64,000 nucleotides of DNA from PALSA-911 sp963743035. Lineage in GTDB: Bacteria; Pseudomonadota; Alphaproteobacteria; Acetobacterales; Acetobacteraceae. How positions within the stretch are numbered: position 1 is the first letter of the stretch; each line of letters begins with the position of its first letter. The DNA lies in contig CAVUOB010000014.1 of NCBI GenBank assembly GCA_963743035.1, forward strand, positions 27,461-91,460. The letters are read 5' to 3'. The position numbers and the translations under genes were made by a program. Under the pieces are notes generated by a model. It was not told the DNA's origin and made no database searches. It worked only from the letters and a program-made list of their open reading frames with translations. Below are positions 32,204 through 41,321 of this stretch, in pieces.

Positions 32204-34249
32204 TCAGGCTTCCGGCACGTTCCGGGCCAGCTCCGCCAGCCAGGCGGCGGCGTTGCCGTCGGACGGCGCGCGCCAGTCGCCGCGCGGCGACAGCGCACCG
32301 CCGGCCGACACTTTCGGCCCGTTCGGCAGTGCCGAGCGCTTGAACTGGCTGAACGCGAAGAAGCGGCGCAGAAACACCTCCAGCCAGTGGCGAATTTCCG
32401 CCAGGGTGAATTCGCCGCGACGATCCTCGGGAAAATGCGGCGGCCAGGCGCCCGACGCGACATCCGACCAGGCACGCCAGGCCAGGAAGGCGACCTTCGA
32501 AGGCCGGAACCCATAACGCAGCGTATAGAATAAATTGAAGTCCTGCAGCGCGTAGGGGCCGACCTTGGCCTCCGTGCTCTGCGGCGCCTCCCCGTCCCCG
32601 GCCGGCACCAGCTCCGGCGAGATCTCGGTGGCCAGGATCGCGGTCAGCGTCTCGCCCACCTCTTCGCCGAACTGCCCGGTGCGGACCACCCAGCGGATCA
32701 GATGCTGGATCAGCGTCTTCGGCACGCCGGCATTGACGTTGTAATGCGACATGTGGTCGCCGACGCCATAGGTGCACCAGCCCAGCGCCAGCTCCGACAG
32801 ATCGCCGGTGCCGAGCACGATGGCGTCGTGCTGGTTGGCCAGGCGGAACAGGTAATCCGTGCGCAGCCCGGCCTGCACGTTCTCGAACGTGATGTCATAG
32901 GCCGGCTCGCCGCGCGCGAACGGATGCTCCATGTCGCCCAGCATCTGCCGCGCGGCGGGGCGGATATCGAGCTCGCGCGCGGTGGTGCCCAGGCTTTGCA
33001 TGAGCCGCCAGGCATTGCCCTTGGTATGCTCGCTGGTGGCGAAGCCCGGCAGGGTGAAGGCAAGGATGTTCGCCCGTGGCAGGCCGAGCAAATCCATCGC
33101 GTTGGCCGCGACGATCAGCGCATGGGTCGAATCGAGGCCGCCGGAGATGCCGATCACCACCCGCTTGACGCCGATGGCGCGCAGCCGCTGCACCAGGCCG
33201 GCGACCTGGATGTTGTAGCCCTCGTAGCAATCCTGCTCGAGCCGGGCCGGATCGGACGGCACAAAGGGGAAGCGCTCGACCCGGCGCAGCAGGCCGAGAT
33301 CCGTCTCGTGCGGCGGATCGAGCCGGAAGGCGATGCGGCGGAACGCGTCGGTGCGGGCGGCATGGGTGCGGCGGTTGTCGTCGAACGTGCCCATGCGCAT
33401 GCGTTCCTGGCGCAGCAGGTCGAGGTCGATATCGGCCACCACCTTTTGCGCATCGGCGGGGAAACGTTCCGCCTCGGCCAGCTCGGCGCCGTTTTCGAAG
33501 ATCATCACCTGGCCGTCCCAGGCGACGTCCGTGGTGCTCTCCCCGGTGCCGGCGGCGGCGTAGACATAGGCGGCCAGGCAGCGGGCAGAGGCGGACTGCG
33601 CCAGCAGCCGGCGGCTTTCGGCGCGCCCGATGGTGATCGGGCTGCCCGAGAGATTGGCCAGCACCGTGGCGCCGGCCAAAGCGGCCTCGGCGCTGGGCGG
33701 GATCGGCACCCAGAAATCCTCGCAGATCTCCACATGCAGGACAAAACCGGAAAAATCCTCGGCGGCGAACAGCAGATCGTTGCCGATGGGCGCGGTGGCG
33801 CCGGCAACGGTGATCTCGCCGCGCAGCACATCGCCGGCGGCAATCTGCCGGCGCTCGTAGAATTCCCGGTAGGTCGGCAAATAGGATTTCGGCACCACGC
33901 CCAGCAGGCGGCCACGATGGATGACCAGCGCCGTGTTGTAGACCCGCCCGGCATGGCGCAGCGGCGCGCCGATCACCAGCACCGGGGCCAGGCCAGCGGA
34001 GCCGGCCAGCACCGTGGCGATCGCCTGCTCCGCCGCATCCAGCAGCGTGTCCTGCAGCAGCAGGTCCTCGATGGAATAGCCGGACAGCGTCAGCTCGGGG
34101 AAAACCGCCAGCGCCACGCCAGCGGCGTCGCAGTCGCGCGCCATGGCGAGCACCGCTTCGGCATTGCGCGCGGGATCGGCGAGATGCGTTCGCGTGGTGC
34201 AGGCGGCGACGCGGGCGAAGCCATGGTCGTAGAGCGATCGGAAGTTCAT
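32204..34249 (-). CDS. nadE: Glutamine-dependent NAD+ synthetase
   Basis: Last step of NAD synthesis: ATP-dependent amidation of deamido-NAD using ammonia from glutamine. The protein has 681 aa, the length of the Mycobacterium tuberculosis enzyme. The N-terminal nitrilase-type glutaminase has the full triad Glu52 (FPELTLSGYS), Lys121 (KSYLPTYREFY) and Cys176 (EICEDFW). The C-terminal synthetase has the PP-loop GISGGLDST, the TGDLSELALGWCTYG segment and HMSHYNVNAGVPKT. The gene is a single cistron, convergent with TauE and 75 bases downstream of the enoyl-CoA hydratase on the same strand. Confidence 0.96.
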   Translation of the reverse strand: MNFRSLYDHGFARVAACTTRTHLADPARNAEAVLAMARDCDAAGVALAVFPELTLSGYSIEDLLLQDTLLDAAEQAIATVLAGSAGLAPVLVIGAPLRHAGRVYNTALVIHRGRLLGVVPKSYLPTYREFYERRQIAAGDVLRGEITVAGATAPIGNDLLFAAEDFSGFVLHVEICEDFWVPIPPSAEAALAGATVLANLSGSPITIGRAESRRLLAQSASARCLAAYVYAAAGTGESTTDVAWDGQVMIFENGAELAEAERFPADAQKVVADIDLDLLRQERMRMGTFDDNRRTHAARTDAFRRIAFRLDPPHETDLGLLRRVERFPFVPSDPARLEQDCYEGYNIQVAGLVQRLRAIGVKRVVIGISGGLDSTHALIVAANAMDLLGLPRANILAFTLPGFATSEHTKGNAWRLMQSLGTTARELDIRPAARQMLGDMEHPFARGEPAYDITFENVQAGLRTDYLFRLANQHDAIVLGTGDLSELALGWCTYGVGDHMSHYNVNAGVPKTLIQHLIRWVVRTGQFGEEVGETLTAILATEISPELVPAGDGEAPQSTEAKVGPYALQDFNLFYTLRYGFRPSKVAFLAWRAWSDVASGAWPPHFPEDRRGEFTLAEIRHWLEVFLRRFFAFSQFKRSALPNGPKVSAGGALSPRGDWRAPSDGNAAAWLAELARNVPEA

Positions 34250-34324
34250 GGCGTGAATGTGGCCTGCCCGGCGCCGCTGGGGAAGAGCCCCGCTGGGGAA
34301 GAGCCTCGCCCCCCGCCTGCCCCG

Positions 34325-35126
34325 TTACTCGCCGGTGAAGGTGGGACGGCGCTTTTCCAGGAAGGCCTGCGCGGCCTCGCGATGGTCGGCGGTGGTGTGC
34401 GCCAGCGCCTGCATGGTGGCGGACATTTCCAGCAGCGTGTCGAGCCGCGTGTGGCGGCCTTCCATCAGCAGGCGCTTGGCCATGCGCACGGCATGCGGCG
34501 GATTGGCGGCGATGCGGGTGGCGAGCTTGCGCGCCTCGGCCATCAGCTCGGCGTCGGGCACGACGCGCGACACCAGGCCGCAGGCCAGGGCTTCCTGCGC
34601 GTCCAGCATGTCGCCGGTGAAGGCCATCTCGCAGGCCTTGGAGTAGCCGACCACGCGCGGCAGCAGCCAGGCGCCGCCGTCGCCGGGCACGATGCCGACC
34701 TTGACGAAGCTTTCGGCGAAGCGGGCGCTCTCCGCGGCGATGCGCAGGTCGCACATGGTGGTGAGGTCGAGCCCGGCGCCGATCGCGGCGCCGTTGACGG
34801 CGGCGATCATCGGCACGTCCAGCCGCTCGAACGCCATCGGAATGCGCTGGATGCCGAATTTGTAGTATTTCGGCGTCAGCACCGGCGCCTTGGCGCGGCG
34901 CTCGGCTTCCTCGTGCATGCGCTTGACGTTGCCGCCGGAGCTGAACGCGCTGCCGGCGCCGGTGAGGATGCCGACGCGCACGGAGCCGTCGGCGTTCATC
35001 CGGTCCAGGGTACTCGACGATGGCGTCCACCACGTCGGTATCGGTCAGCGGGTTGCGCGATTCCGGCATGTTCAGCGTGATCGTCACGATCGCGCCATCC
35101 TGTGCGTACAGCACCTTGTCCGTCAT
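34325..35126 (-). CDS. Enoyl-CoA hydratase/isomerase-family protein, one-base frameshift
   Basis: Crotonase-fold enzyme of about 266 aa. The N-terminal part (MTDKVLYAQDGAIVTITLN, PESRNPLTD) and the rest (GILTGAGSAFSSGGNVKRM, the NGAAIGAGLDLTTMCDLRIA oxyanion region split over two motifs, and VKVGIVPGDGG) are in two frames. One extra base in the run at 35008-35010 causes the switch, and its removal gives EYLDRMNADGS, a normal join. AGGAG precedes the ATG at 35126. The acyl-CoA dehydrogenase upstream on the same strand suggests a shared acyl-CoA degradation route. Confidence 0.9.
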
Positions 35127-35170
35127 GGTCGTCTCCTGGAGAAGTCTTTTGAAGGGGAGAAAAGCGGTTC

Positions 35171-36326
35171 TTACCGGAGCCCGAGGCCGCGGGCGATGAT
35201 GCCGCGCAGGATCTCCCGCGTGCCGCCGCGCAGGCTGAAGGACGGCGCATGCATCATCACGTAGGACAGCACGGCGAGGTAGCTGCGGGTCGATTCGGCC
35301 TCCGGTTCGGCCTCGATCAGCAGCCGGGCGATCTCGGGGATCTCCTGTTCCAGCACGGCGCCGAGGTCTTTCACCAGCGCGGCCTGGGTGGCCGGATTGC
35401 CGCCGGCCTGCAGCATGCCGGCGACCGAGCGCGACAGGCGGCGCAGGGTCATCATATGCGCGGACAGCCGGCCGATCGCGATCTCCGCCTGCGGAGTGGG
35501 GTTCGGCGCCGAGCGCGCGGATGAGCTCGACCACCAGGGTGAAGGAGGACAGGAAGCGCTCCGGTCCACTGCGCTCCAGCGCCAGCTCGCTGGTGACCTG
35601 GTTCCAGCCGTCGCCTTCGCGGCCGAGCAGCGCCGATTGCGGCAGGAAGGTATCGCTGAACACCACCTCGTTGAAATGATGCTCGCCGGTATGGGCGTAG
35701 ATCGGGCTGATCTTGATGTTCGGCGTGTTGCGCAGATCCACCACGAACTGGCTGACGCCGCCGTGCCGGTCCGCGGCATCGGGCGCGCCGGTGCGGCAGA
35801 ACAGGATCATGTAGTGCGACTTGTGCGCGAACGAGGTCCAGACCTTGGTGCCGTTCACCAGATAGCCGCCCTGCACGGCCGAGGCGCGGGTGCGCACGGA
35901 GGCGAGGTCGGAGCCGGTATCGGGCTCGCTCATGCCGATGCAGAAGAACGCCTCGCCGGCGGCGATCTTCGGCAGGATCTCGCGCTTCTGCTCCTCGGTG
36001 CCCTTGCGGAAGATCAGCGGGCCGGACTGGCGGTCGGCGATCCAATGGGCGGAGACCGGCGCGCCGGCGGCCAGCATCTCCTCCAGCACCACGTAGCGTT
36101 CCAGCGCGCTGCGCTCATGCCCGCCATATTGCTTCGACCAGGACATGCCGATCCAGCCGCGCTCGCCCATCTTGCGGGAGAATTCCGGGGAATGGCCGTT
36201 CCAGCTTTCGGCCCGTTCCCGCGGGCTGTAGCGCGGCATCTCCGCGGCCAGGAAGTCGCGGATCTCCGCCCGCAATGCCTCGGCTTCAGGCGAAGGGGGC
36301 GGTGGTGCAAAGGTGAAGGCGTTCAT
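35171..36326 (-). CDS. Acyl-CoA dehydrogenase, one-base frameshift
   Basis: FAD-dependent acyl-CoA dehydrogenase of about 384 aa. Visible are FFCIGMSEPDTGSDLASVRT (FAD and substrate contacts), GYLVNGTKVWTSFAHKSHY and VTSELALERSGPERF in the first frame, then PTPQAEIAIGRLSAHM and the C-terminal SFSLRGGTREILRGIIARGLGL in the second. One extra base in the four-base run at 35498-35501 splits the gene; deleting it joins RALGAEP to TPQAEIAI. The ATG at 36326 has GGAGG nine bases upstream. The gene is divergent from the CoA-transferase gene at 36467 and lies 44 bases upstream of the hydratase. Confidence 0.9.
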
Positions 36327-36466
36327 GTCTGGCAATCCTCCCGGCAGGCGGGCGGAGCATACCAGCCGGAATCACGCCGGCAACCGCTTGTGCGCATTTC
36401 CAATTCTGTGCAGTTCGGGGCGCAGTTCGGGGCCGGGACGAACTGGCGCCCCATCGGAGGAACGCA

Positions 36467-37591
36467 ATGCTGCCACTACAGGGTATCAAGATCGTCGAAA
36501 TCGCGCAGAACCTGGCCGGGCCGTTCGCCGGACAGATCCTGGGCACGATGGGCGCGGAGGTGCTGAAGATCGAGCGCCCCGGCACCGGGGACGACGCGCG
36601 CGGCTGGGGTCCGCCGTTCCATCACGGCATGGCGACCACGTTCCACGCGGTGAACCAGAACAAGCAGAGCATCACCCTGGATTTGAAGAACGCCGAGGAC
36701 ATGGCCTGGCTGAAGGCGCGCATCGCCGACAGCGACGCGGTGGTGCAGAACATGCGCCCGGGCTCGCTGGAGGAGCTGGGGCTGGGCGGGGAGGCGCTGT
36801 GCGCGGCCAATCCGCGGCTGGTCTACACCTCGCTCTGGGCGCTCGGCGCCAAGGGGCCGATGCGACTGAACCCGGGCTACGAGCCGATGATCCAGGCGTT
36901 TTCCGGCATGTTCAGCCTGAACGGCGCGCCGGAAGGCCCGCCGTCGCGGGTCGGCTGGCAGGTGCTGGACCTCGGCACCGGGCTGTGGGCGGCGCTCGGC
37001 ACCGTGGCGGCGCTGTTCCGGCGCACGGTGACGGGCAAAGGCGGCATCGTGGACACGTCGCTGCTGGAGACCGCGCTCGGCTGGATGAGCGTGCATTTCG
37101 CCGGCTTCGCGGAAACCCGGAAGATGCCGGTGCGTGACCGCAGCGGCAACCCCAAGGTGGTGGTGTTCGGCGCGCTGCCGACCGCGGACCGGGAGCTGGT
37201 GGTCGCGGCGGCCAATGACCGGCTGTTCGCCAAGCTGGTGACGGAACTGGGCCACCCCGAATGGGCCACCGATCCGCGCTTCACCACCAATGCCGACCGC
37301 GTGGCCCATCGCGACCTGATCCTGGGCTGGATCGGCGACATCATGCGCACGCAATCCTCGGCGCATTGGCTGGAGCGGATGGAGGCCCTGGGCATCCCGG
37401 CCGCGCCGATCAACGACATGAGCAACCTGCTGGTGGACGCGCAGGTGGCGGCGCTGGACATCATTCAGCCGCCGCCGGGGTTTTCGCTGCCGCTGGTCGG
37501 GTTTCCGATGTCCTTCGATGGCGAGCGTCCGGCAATGACCCGCGCGGCGCCCGTGCTGGGGCAGGACAACGCGGTGATCCGGGGGTCGTAG
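36467..37591 (+). CDS. CaiB/BaiF-family class III CoA-transferase
   Basis: CoA-transferase of 374 aa that moves CoA between carboxylic acids through an aspartyl intermediate. The family start GIKIVEIAQNLAGPFAGQILGTMGAEVLKIERP and TFHAVNQNKQSITLDLK are clear, the catalytic Asp is most likely in GWQVLDLGTG, and the C-terminal EALGIPAAPINDM and AMTRAAPVLGQDN are canonical. GGAGG precedes the ATG. It is divergent from the acyl-CoA dehydrogenase and enoyl-CoA hydratase genes, so activation by CoA transfer, oxidation and hydration would form one pathway for an unknown acid. Confidence 0.92.
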   Translation: MLPLQGIKIVEIAQNLAGPFAGQILGTMGAEVLKIERPGTGDDARGWGPPFHHGMATTFHAVNQNKQSITLDLKNAEDMAWLKARIADSDAVVQNMRPGSLEELGLGGEALCAANPRLVYTSLWALGAKGPMRLNPGYEPMIQAFSGMFSLNGAPEGPPSRVGWQVLDLGTGLWAALGTVAALFRRTVTGKGGIVDTSLLETALGWMSVHFAGFAETRKMPVRDRSGNPKVVVFGALPTADRELVVAAANDRLFAKLVTELGHPEWATDPRFTTNADRVAHRDLILGWIGDIMRTQSSAHWLERMEALGIPAAPINDMSNLLVDAQVAALDIIQPPPGFSLPLVGFPMSFDGERPAMTRAAPVLGQDNAVIRGS

Positions 37592-37763
37592 CCCGCGGCC
37601 CGGCCGCGGGGCGCAGGCCCTTCTCGACGAGATCGATCTCGATGCGGTCGATCTCCTGCTGATCGAGCGCCGGCGGGCGCTGGCGGGAGTGCTCCATGGC
37701 GGCGCGGTGCGCCGCCATCAGCGCCACCAGCGTGGTGACGCCGACCGAGAAATGTCGTTCCAT
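37461..37763 (-). CDS. Possible small protein, N-terminal part only convincing
   Basis: A frame of 100 codons starting at 37763 with AAGGGAG seven bases before its ATG, 22 bases after the stop of the gene at 37786. The first 50 residues (MERHFSVGVTTLVALMAAHRAAMEH, then acidic DQQEIDRIEIDLVEKGL) look like a real protein. The rest is Arg/Pro-rich and lies antisense over the end of the CoA-transferase gene, so the true stop may have been lost or the frame shifted near 37600. No function is recognised. Confidence 0.4.
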   Translation of the reverse strand: MERHFSVGVTTLVALMAAHRAAMEHSRQRPPALDQQEIDRIEIDLVEKGLRPAAGPRATTPGSPRCPAPARAPRGSLPDARHRRTSETRPAAAKTPAAAE

Positions 37764-37785
37764 CGGAAAACTCCCTTGCCGGCGG

Positions 37786-38334
37786 TCAGTGGAGCGTTTC
37801 GCCGGGGACGGCGGACATCCAGGCCTGCGTCATGCCGGACCCGGACAGATCGTCGGCGGGCAGGCGCCGGCGGCGGAGGAACAGCCGTGCATCGGTGAAG
37901 GCGGCACTCAGCCCCTCCAGCGGGCCGAGCGCATAGGCCGCACCCTGCGACGAGAGCAGCGCCCGGCACAGGCTGCGTTCGGCCAGCGCACTCTCCCCCG
38001 CCTGGGTCAGGCTGGCGGCATGCAGGAGTTGCTGCTCGTCGGCGAACAGGCCGGGACAGCGCGGGCCGTGGATGTCGATCGGGCGCCGCGCGGTGCGGGC
38101 CACAGTGCCCATCAGCGCATCCACCGACTGCGCCGCTTCGCGCGCGCCGGCGATTTCCAGCCCCTGGTGCAAGCGCGGCATCGGGTCCTCGCCCTGGCGG
38201 AAGGTGGCAACCCACCAGCGGATGGCGATCAGCAGCACGCATTCGGAGCGGTCCAGCCCGGCCGCGCGCTGCGGATACGACAGGATGGACGCGGTGGCGG
38301 GATTTTCGTCGGCGGGCAGGAAAGAACGACCCAT
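37786..38334 (-). CDS. Hypothetical protein of 182 aa
   Basis: The start at 38334 is supported by GGAGG eight bases upstream. The protein has no signal peptide and no membrane helix. Recognisable segments are SECVLLIAIRWWVATFRQGEDPMPRL near residue 30 to 55 and the His/Arg-rich GTVARTARRPIDIHGPRCPG in the middle; the composition is normal for a folded cytosolic protein, with many Ala, Leu and Arg. I do not recognise a family. It is followed after 22 bases by a small gene on the same strand and is divergent from the radical SAM gene at 38488. Confidence 0.6.
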   Translation of the reverse strand: MGRSFLPADENPATASILSYPQRAAGLDRSECVLLIAIRWWVATFRQGEDPMPRLHQGLEIAGAREAAQSVDALMGTVARTARRPIDIHGPRCPGLFADEQQLLHAASLTQAGESALAERSLCRALLSSQGAAYALGPLEGLSAAFTDARLFLRRRRLPADDLSGSGMTQAWMSAVPGETLH

Positions 38335-38487
38335 GTGCTGGCCTCCATGATGGGAGCCCATTCTGCGCCCAATTGAGAATGCGTCGCAATAGCGATTCTT
38401 CAGCGCGGGTGTAGGAGCGGCACCGCGGCCGGGTTAGGCTGGCGCGCGACGGGCCGTGCCGGCCAGCGATGAGCGGGGAGAACCGCC

Positions 38488-39438
38488 GTGTTCGATGCGA
38501 TCCACCAGCTTCCGCGCCTGGATGCGCGCAAGTTTCGCGACCCCGTCCTGACGGCGAACGGGGAGCGGCGGGCCTCGGTGGCGCTCGGCCGGCTGCAGAC
38601 GCTGTGGTTCAACACCGGCACGCTGTGCAACCTCACCTGCCGGAACTGCTACATCGAATCCTCGCCGCGCAACGACCGGCTGGCCTATCTGAGCCTGGAT
38701 GACGTGCGGGCCTATCTGGACGAGATCGCGCGCGAGCGGCTGGGCACGCGGATGATCGGCTTCACCGGCGGGGAGCCGTTCATGAACCCCGAATTGCCGG
38801 AGATGCTGGAACTGGCGCTGGAACGGGGTTTCGAGGCGCTGGTGCTGACCAATGCGATGAAGCCCATGCGCAAGCTGCGCGAGCGGCTGCTGGCGCTGCG
38901 CCGCTTCGGCCCGGCGCTGACGATCCGGGTGTCCGTCGATCATTACGACCGCGCTGTGCACGAGCAGGAGCGCGGCGCGCGCAGCTGGACGCCCACCATC
39001 GAAGGGCTGCGCTGGCTGGCGCAGCAGGAGTTCCGTGTCCATGTGGCCGGGCGCCACTTCACCGAGGAGCCTGAGGAGGAATTGCGGGCGGGCTATGCCC
39101 GGCTGTTCGAGGAGCTGGGCGTGGCGATCGATGCCAATGATCCGGTGGCGCTGACATTGTTTCCGGAAATGGACGCCACCCGGGACGTGCCGGAGATCAC
39201 CGAGGCGTGCTGGGGCATCCTGCATAAATCGCCGGCGGATGTGATGTGCGCGTCCTCCCGGATGGTGGTCCGGCGCAAGGGCGCCGCTTCCCCGGCGGTG
39301 GTTGCCTGCACGCTGCTGCCGTACGATCCCGCGTTCGAACTCGGCGCCACCTTGCGCGACGCGGCGGGAGACGTGAAGCTGAACCATCCGCACTGCGCCA
39401 GGTTCTGCGTGCTCGGCGGAGCCGCCTGCAGCGCCTGA
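38488..39438 (+). CDS. Radical SAM enzyme of unknown substrate
   Basis: A 316-aa radical SAM protein. The cluster motif CxxxCxxC is CNLTCRNC (residues 47-54), followed by YIESSPRNDRL, the GFTGGEPF SAM-binding segment and a TIM-barrel middle (LVLTNAMKPM, IRVSVDHYD). At the C-terminus CARFC and AACS provide further cysteines that could bind an auxiliary cluster, as in SPASM-like enzymes. The start is GTG at 38488, after GGGGAG. The next gene is an alpha/beta hydrolase 32 bases on, then a PEP-mutase-family lyase. No obvious peptide precursor gene is adjacent, so the substrate is unknown. Confidence 0.88.
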   Translation: MFDAIHQLPRLDARKFRDPVLTANGERRASVALGRLQTLWFNTGTLCNLTCRNCYIESSPRNDRLAYLSLDDVRAYLDEIARERLGTRMIGFTGGEPFMNPELPEMLELALERGFEALVLTNAMKPMRKLRERLLALRRFGPALTIRVSVDHYDRAVHEQERGARSWTPTIEGLRWLAQQEFRVHVAGRHFTEEPEEELRAGYARLFEELGVAIDANDPVALTLFPEMDATRDVPEITEACWGILHKSPADVMCASSRMVVRRKGAASPAVVACTLLPYDPAFELGATLRDAAGDVKLNHPHCARFCVLGGAACSA

Positions 39439-39470
39439 GTTCGAGCGGGACCCAACCAAGAAGGCCGAGA

Positions 39471-40421
39471 ATGTACCTGAATACATTTGCCCAGAGCACC
39501 CAGCCGCTGGACATGACGCAGACCGACGAATTCCGCAGCCTGCTGACCAGCGCCGGCGACCTGGCCATTCCGCATGCGCCGGACGTGCCGTACCGGTCCT
39601 GCAACATCGTGCTGCGCCAGCAGCGGTTCCACTTCCTGGAATGGGGCCATCCGGACGCGCCGCCGATCGTGCTGCTGCATGGCGGCCATCAATCGGCGCA
39701 TTCCTGGGACCTCGTCAGCCTGCATCTGGCGCAGGACTACCGGGTGCTGGCGCTGGACCAGCGCGGCCATGGCGACAGCGAATGGTCGCGCGACGTCAAC
39801 TACTCCAACCACACGATGGCACTGGATGCCGGCGCCTTCCTGGATGCGCTGGGCCTGGAGCGGCCGATCCTGATGGGCCATTCGATGGGCGGGCGGAACG
39901 CCCTGCTGCTGACCAAGGAAGACCCGTCCCGGCTGCGGGCTCTGGTGGTGGTCGATATCGGCCCGGAGATCTCCGACGAGGGACGCAAGGCCATCGCCGG
40001 TTTCGTGCGCACCAACCAGGAGTTCGACGATCTCGAGCATTTCGTTGCGAACGTACGGAAATACGATCCGTACCGCCCGCGCGAGCACATCGAGCGCACA
40101 GTGAAATACAACATGCTGCAGCGCGCCGACGGCAAGTTCGTCAGCAAATGCGATTCCACGCCGCGCCGCCTGGGGCTGCTGCATGGCGGCGGCACGCGCG
40201 ACAACGTGACGCTGGAGGATGTGACGGCGTTCGAGCTGCCGGTTCTGGTGGTGCGCGGCGCCGACTCCAACATCCTGACGGCGGAAGCGGCGGAGCGGTT
40301 CCGCGACGCGCTGCCGGACGGCGAACTGGCGGTGGTTCCCAATGCCGGCCACAACGTGCATGGGCAGAACACGCTCGGCTTTATCAGCGCGGTCGGGGAA
40401 TTCCTTTCGCGCCTGGCCTGA
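39471..40421 (+). CDS. Alpha/beta hydrolase
   Basis: A 316-aa alpha/beta-hydrolase with LLHGGHQSAHSWD (oxyanion loop), LDQRGHGDSEW, the nucleophile elbow GHSMGG (Ser), an acid in VRGADSNIL, and the catalytic His in VPNAGHNVHG. The set is complete, so it should be active as an esterase, lactonase or C-C hydrolase. It lies 32 bases behind the radical SAM gene and 75 bases before the lyase gene, on the same strand. About 45 residues precede the core fold, longer than usual. Confidence 0.88.
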   Translation: MYLNTFAQSTQPLDMTQTDEFRSLLTSAGDLAIPHAPDVPYRSCNIVLRQQRFHFLEWGHPDAPPIVLLHGGHQSAHSWDLVSLHLAQDYRVLALDQRGHGDSEWSRDVNYSNHTMALDAGAFLDALGLERPILMGHSMGGRNALLLTKEDPSRLRALVVVDIGPEISDEGRKAIAGFVRTNQEFDDLEHFVANVRKYDPYRPREHIERTVKYNMLQRADGKFVSKCDSTPRRLGLLHGGGTRDNVTLEDVTAFELPVLVVRGADSNILTAEAAERFRDALPDGELAVVPNAGHNVHGQNTLGFISAVGEFLSRLA

Positions 40422-40496
40422 GGCTATTCGCTATCGGCTGCCTCGATTCCGACGACAGGCGCAACGACAACAGGATCCAGTGCGAGGAGGCGACAG

Positions 40497-41321
40497 ATGA
40501 CGATCAGCCAGAGCGACAAAGCCGAAAAATTCCGCGCCCTGCACCAGGGGCCGGGCGCCTTCGTGATCGCCAATCCCTGGGACATCGGCTCCGCGCGCAT
40601 CCTGGCCGGGCTCGGCTACCAGGCGCTGGCGACGTCCAGCGGCGCGTTCGCCGGCACGCTCGGCCGGCGCGACGGGCGGGTGAGCCGGGACGAGGCGCTG
40701 GCGCATGCGCGCGCCATCGCCGGCGCGGTCGATATCCCCGTATCCGCCGATCTGGAGAACGGCTTCGGCCACCAGCCGGAGTTCGCCGCCGAGACCGTGC
40801 GCCTCGCGGCCGGCACCGGCCTGGTCGGCTGCTCGATCGAGGACGCCACCGGCGAGAAGGACCGCCCGCTCTACGATTTCACCCAGGCGGTGGAACGCGT
40901 CGCCGCGGCGGCGGAAGCGGCGCGGTCGGTCGGCTTCGCGTTCACGCTGACCGCGCGGGCGGAGAATTTCCTGCGCGGCAACCCGAACCTGGACGATACC
41001 ATCCGCCGCCTGCAGGCCTTCGCGAATGCCGGCGCCGACGTGCTGATGGCGCCGGGGCTGCCGGATCTCGCCGCGGTGAAGGCAGTCTGCGCCGCCGTGT
41101 CCCGGCCGGTGAATTTCATGGCGGGCATTCGCGGCAAGTCGTTCACCAAGGCGGAGCTGGCCGCCGCCGGCGTGCGGCGCATCAGCCTGGCGACATCGCT
41201 GTACCGCGCGGCGATGTCGGGGCTGGTCGACGCCGCGCGCCAGGTGAAGGAAAGCGGGGAGTTCGGCTATCTTGAAACCACCCTGGCGACGCCGGAGCTG
41301 AACGCCTTCATGCAGGACTGA
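40497..41321 (+). CDS. Isocitrate lyase/PEP mutase-family protein
   Basis: A 274-aa TIM-barrel enzyme of the ICL/PEPM superfamily. Diagnostic segments are NPWDIGSARILAGLGYQALATSSGA, the Mg2+-binding SADLENGFG, GCSIEDATG, LTARAENFL and the RRISLATSLYRAA end. The lyase-type KKCGH loop is absent, which fits the small 2,3-dimethylmalate/oxaloacetate-hydrolase or phosphonopyruvate-hydrolase-like branch rather than isocitrate lyase. GAGGAG precedes the ATG. It is the last gene of the plus-strand group 38488-41321. Confidence 0.88.
   Translation: MTISQSDKAEKFRALHQGPGAFVIANPWDIGSARILAGLGYQALATSSGAFAGTLGRRDGRVSRDEALAHARAIAGAVDIPVSADLENGFGHQPEFAAETVRLAAGTGLVGCSIEDATGEKDRPLYDFTQAVERVAAAAEAARSVGFAFTLTARAENFLRGNPNLDDTIRRLQAFANAGADVLMAPGLPDLAAVKAVCAAVSRPVNFMAGIRGKSFTKAELAAAGVRRISLATSLYRAAMSGLVDAARQVKESGEFGYLETTLATPELNAFMQD

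Noticed and set aside
32702..35080. A 792-codon plus-strand frame antisense to NAD synthetase
   Set aside because: Antisense shadow of a well-supported gene with a His/Gln/Arg-rich composition typical of such shadows.
32895..36335. An open frame of 1146 codons on the minus strand
   Set aside because: It strings together true parts of the acyl-CoA dehydrogenase, hydratase and NAD synthetase genes with their shadow frames. The length comes from high GC and two frame breaks, not from one protein.
37461..38334. The two small minus-strand genes as peptide precursors for the radical SAM enzyme
   Set aside because: They are divergent from it, and one is 182 aa with no precursor-like tail. No Cys- or Gly-rich core is seen in either.
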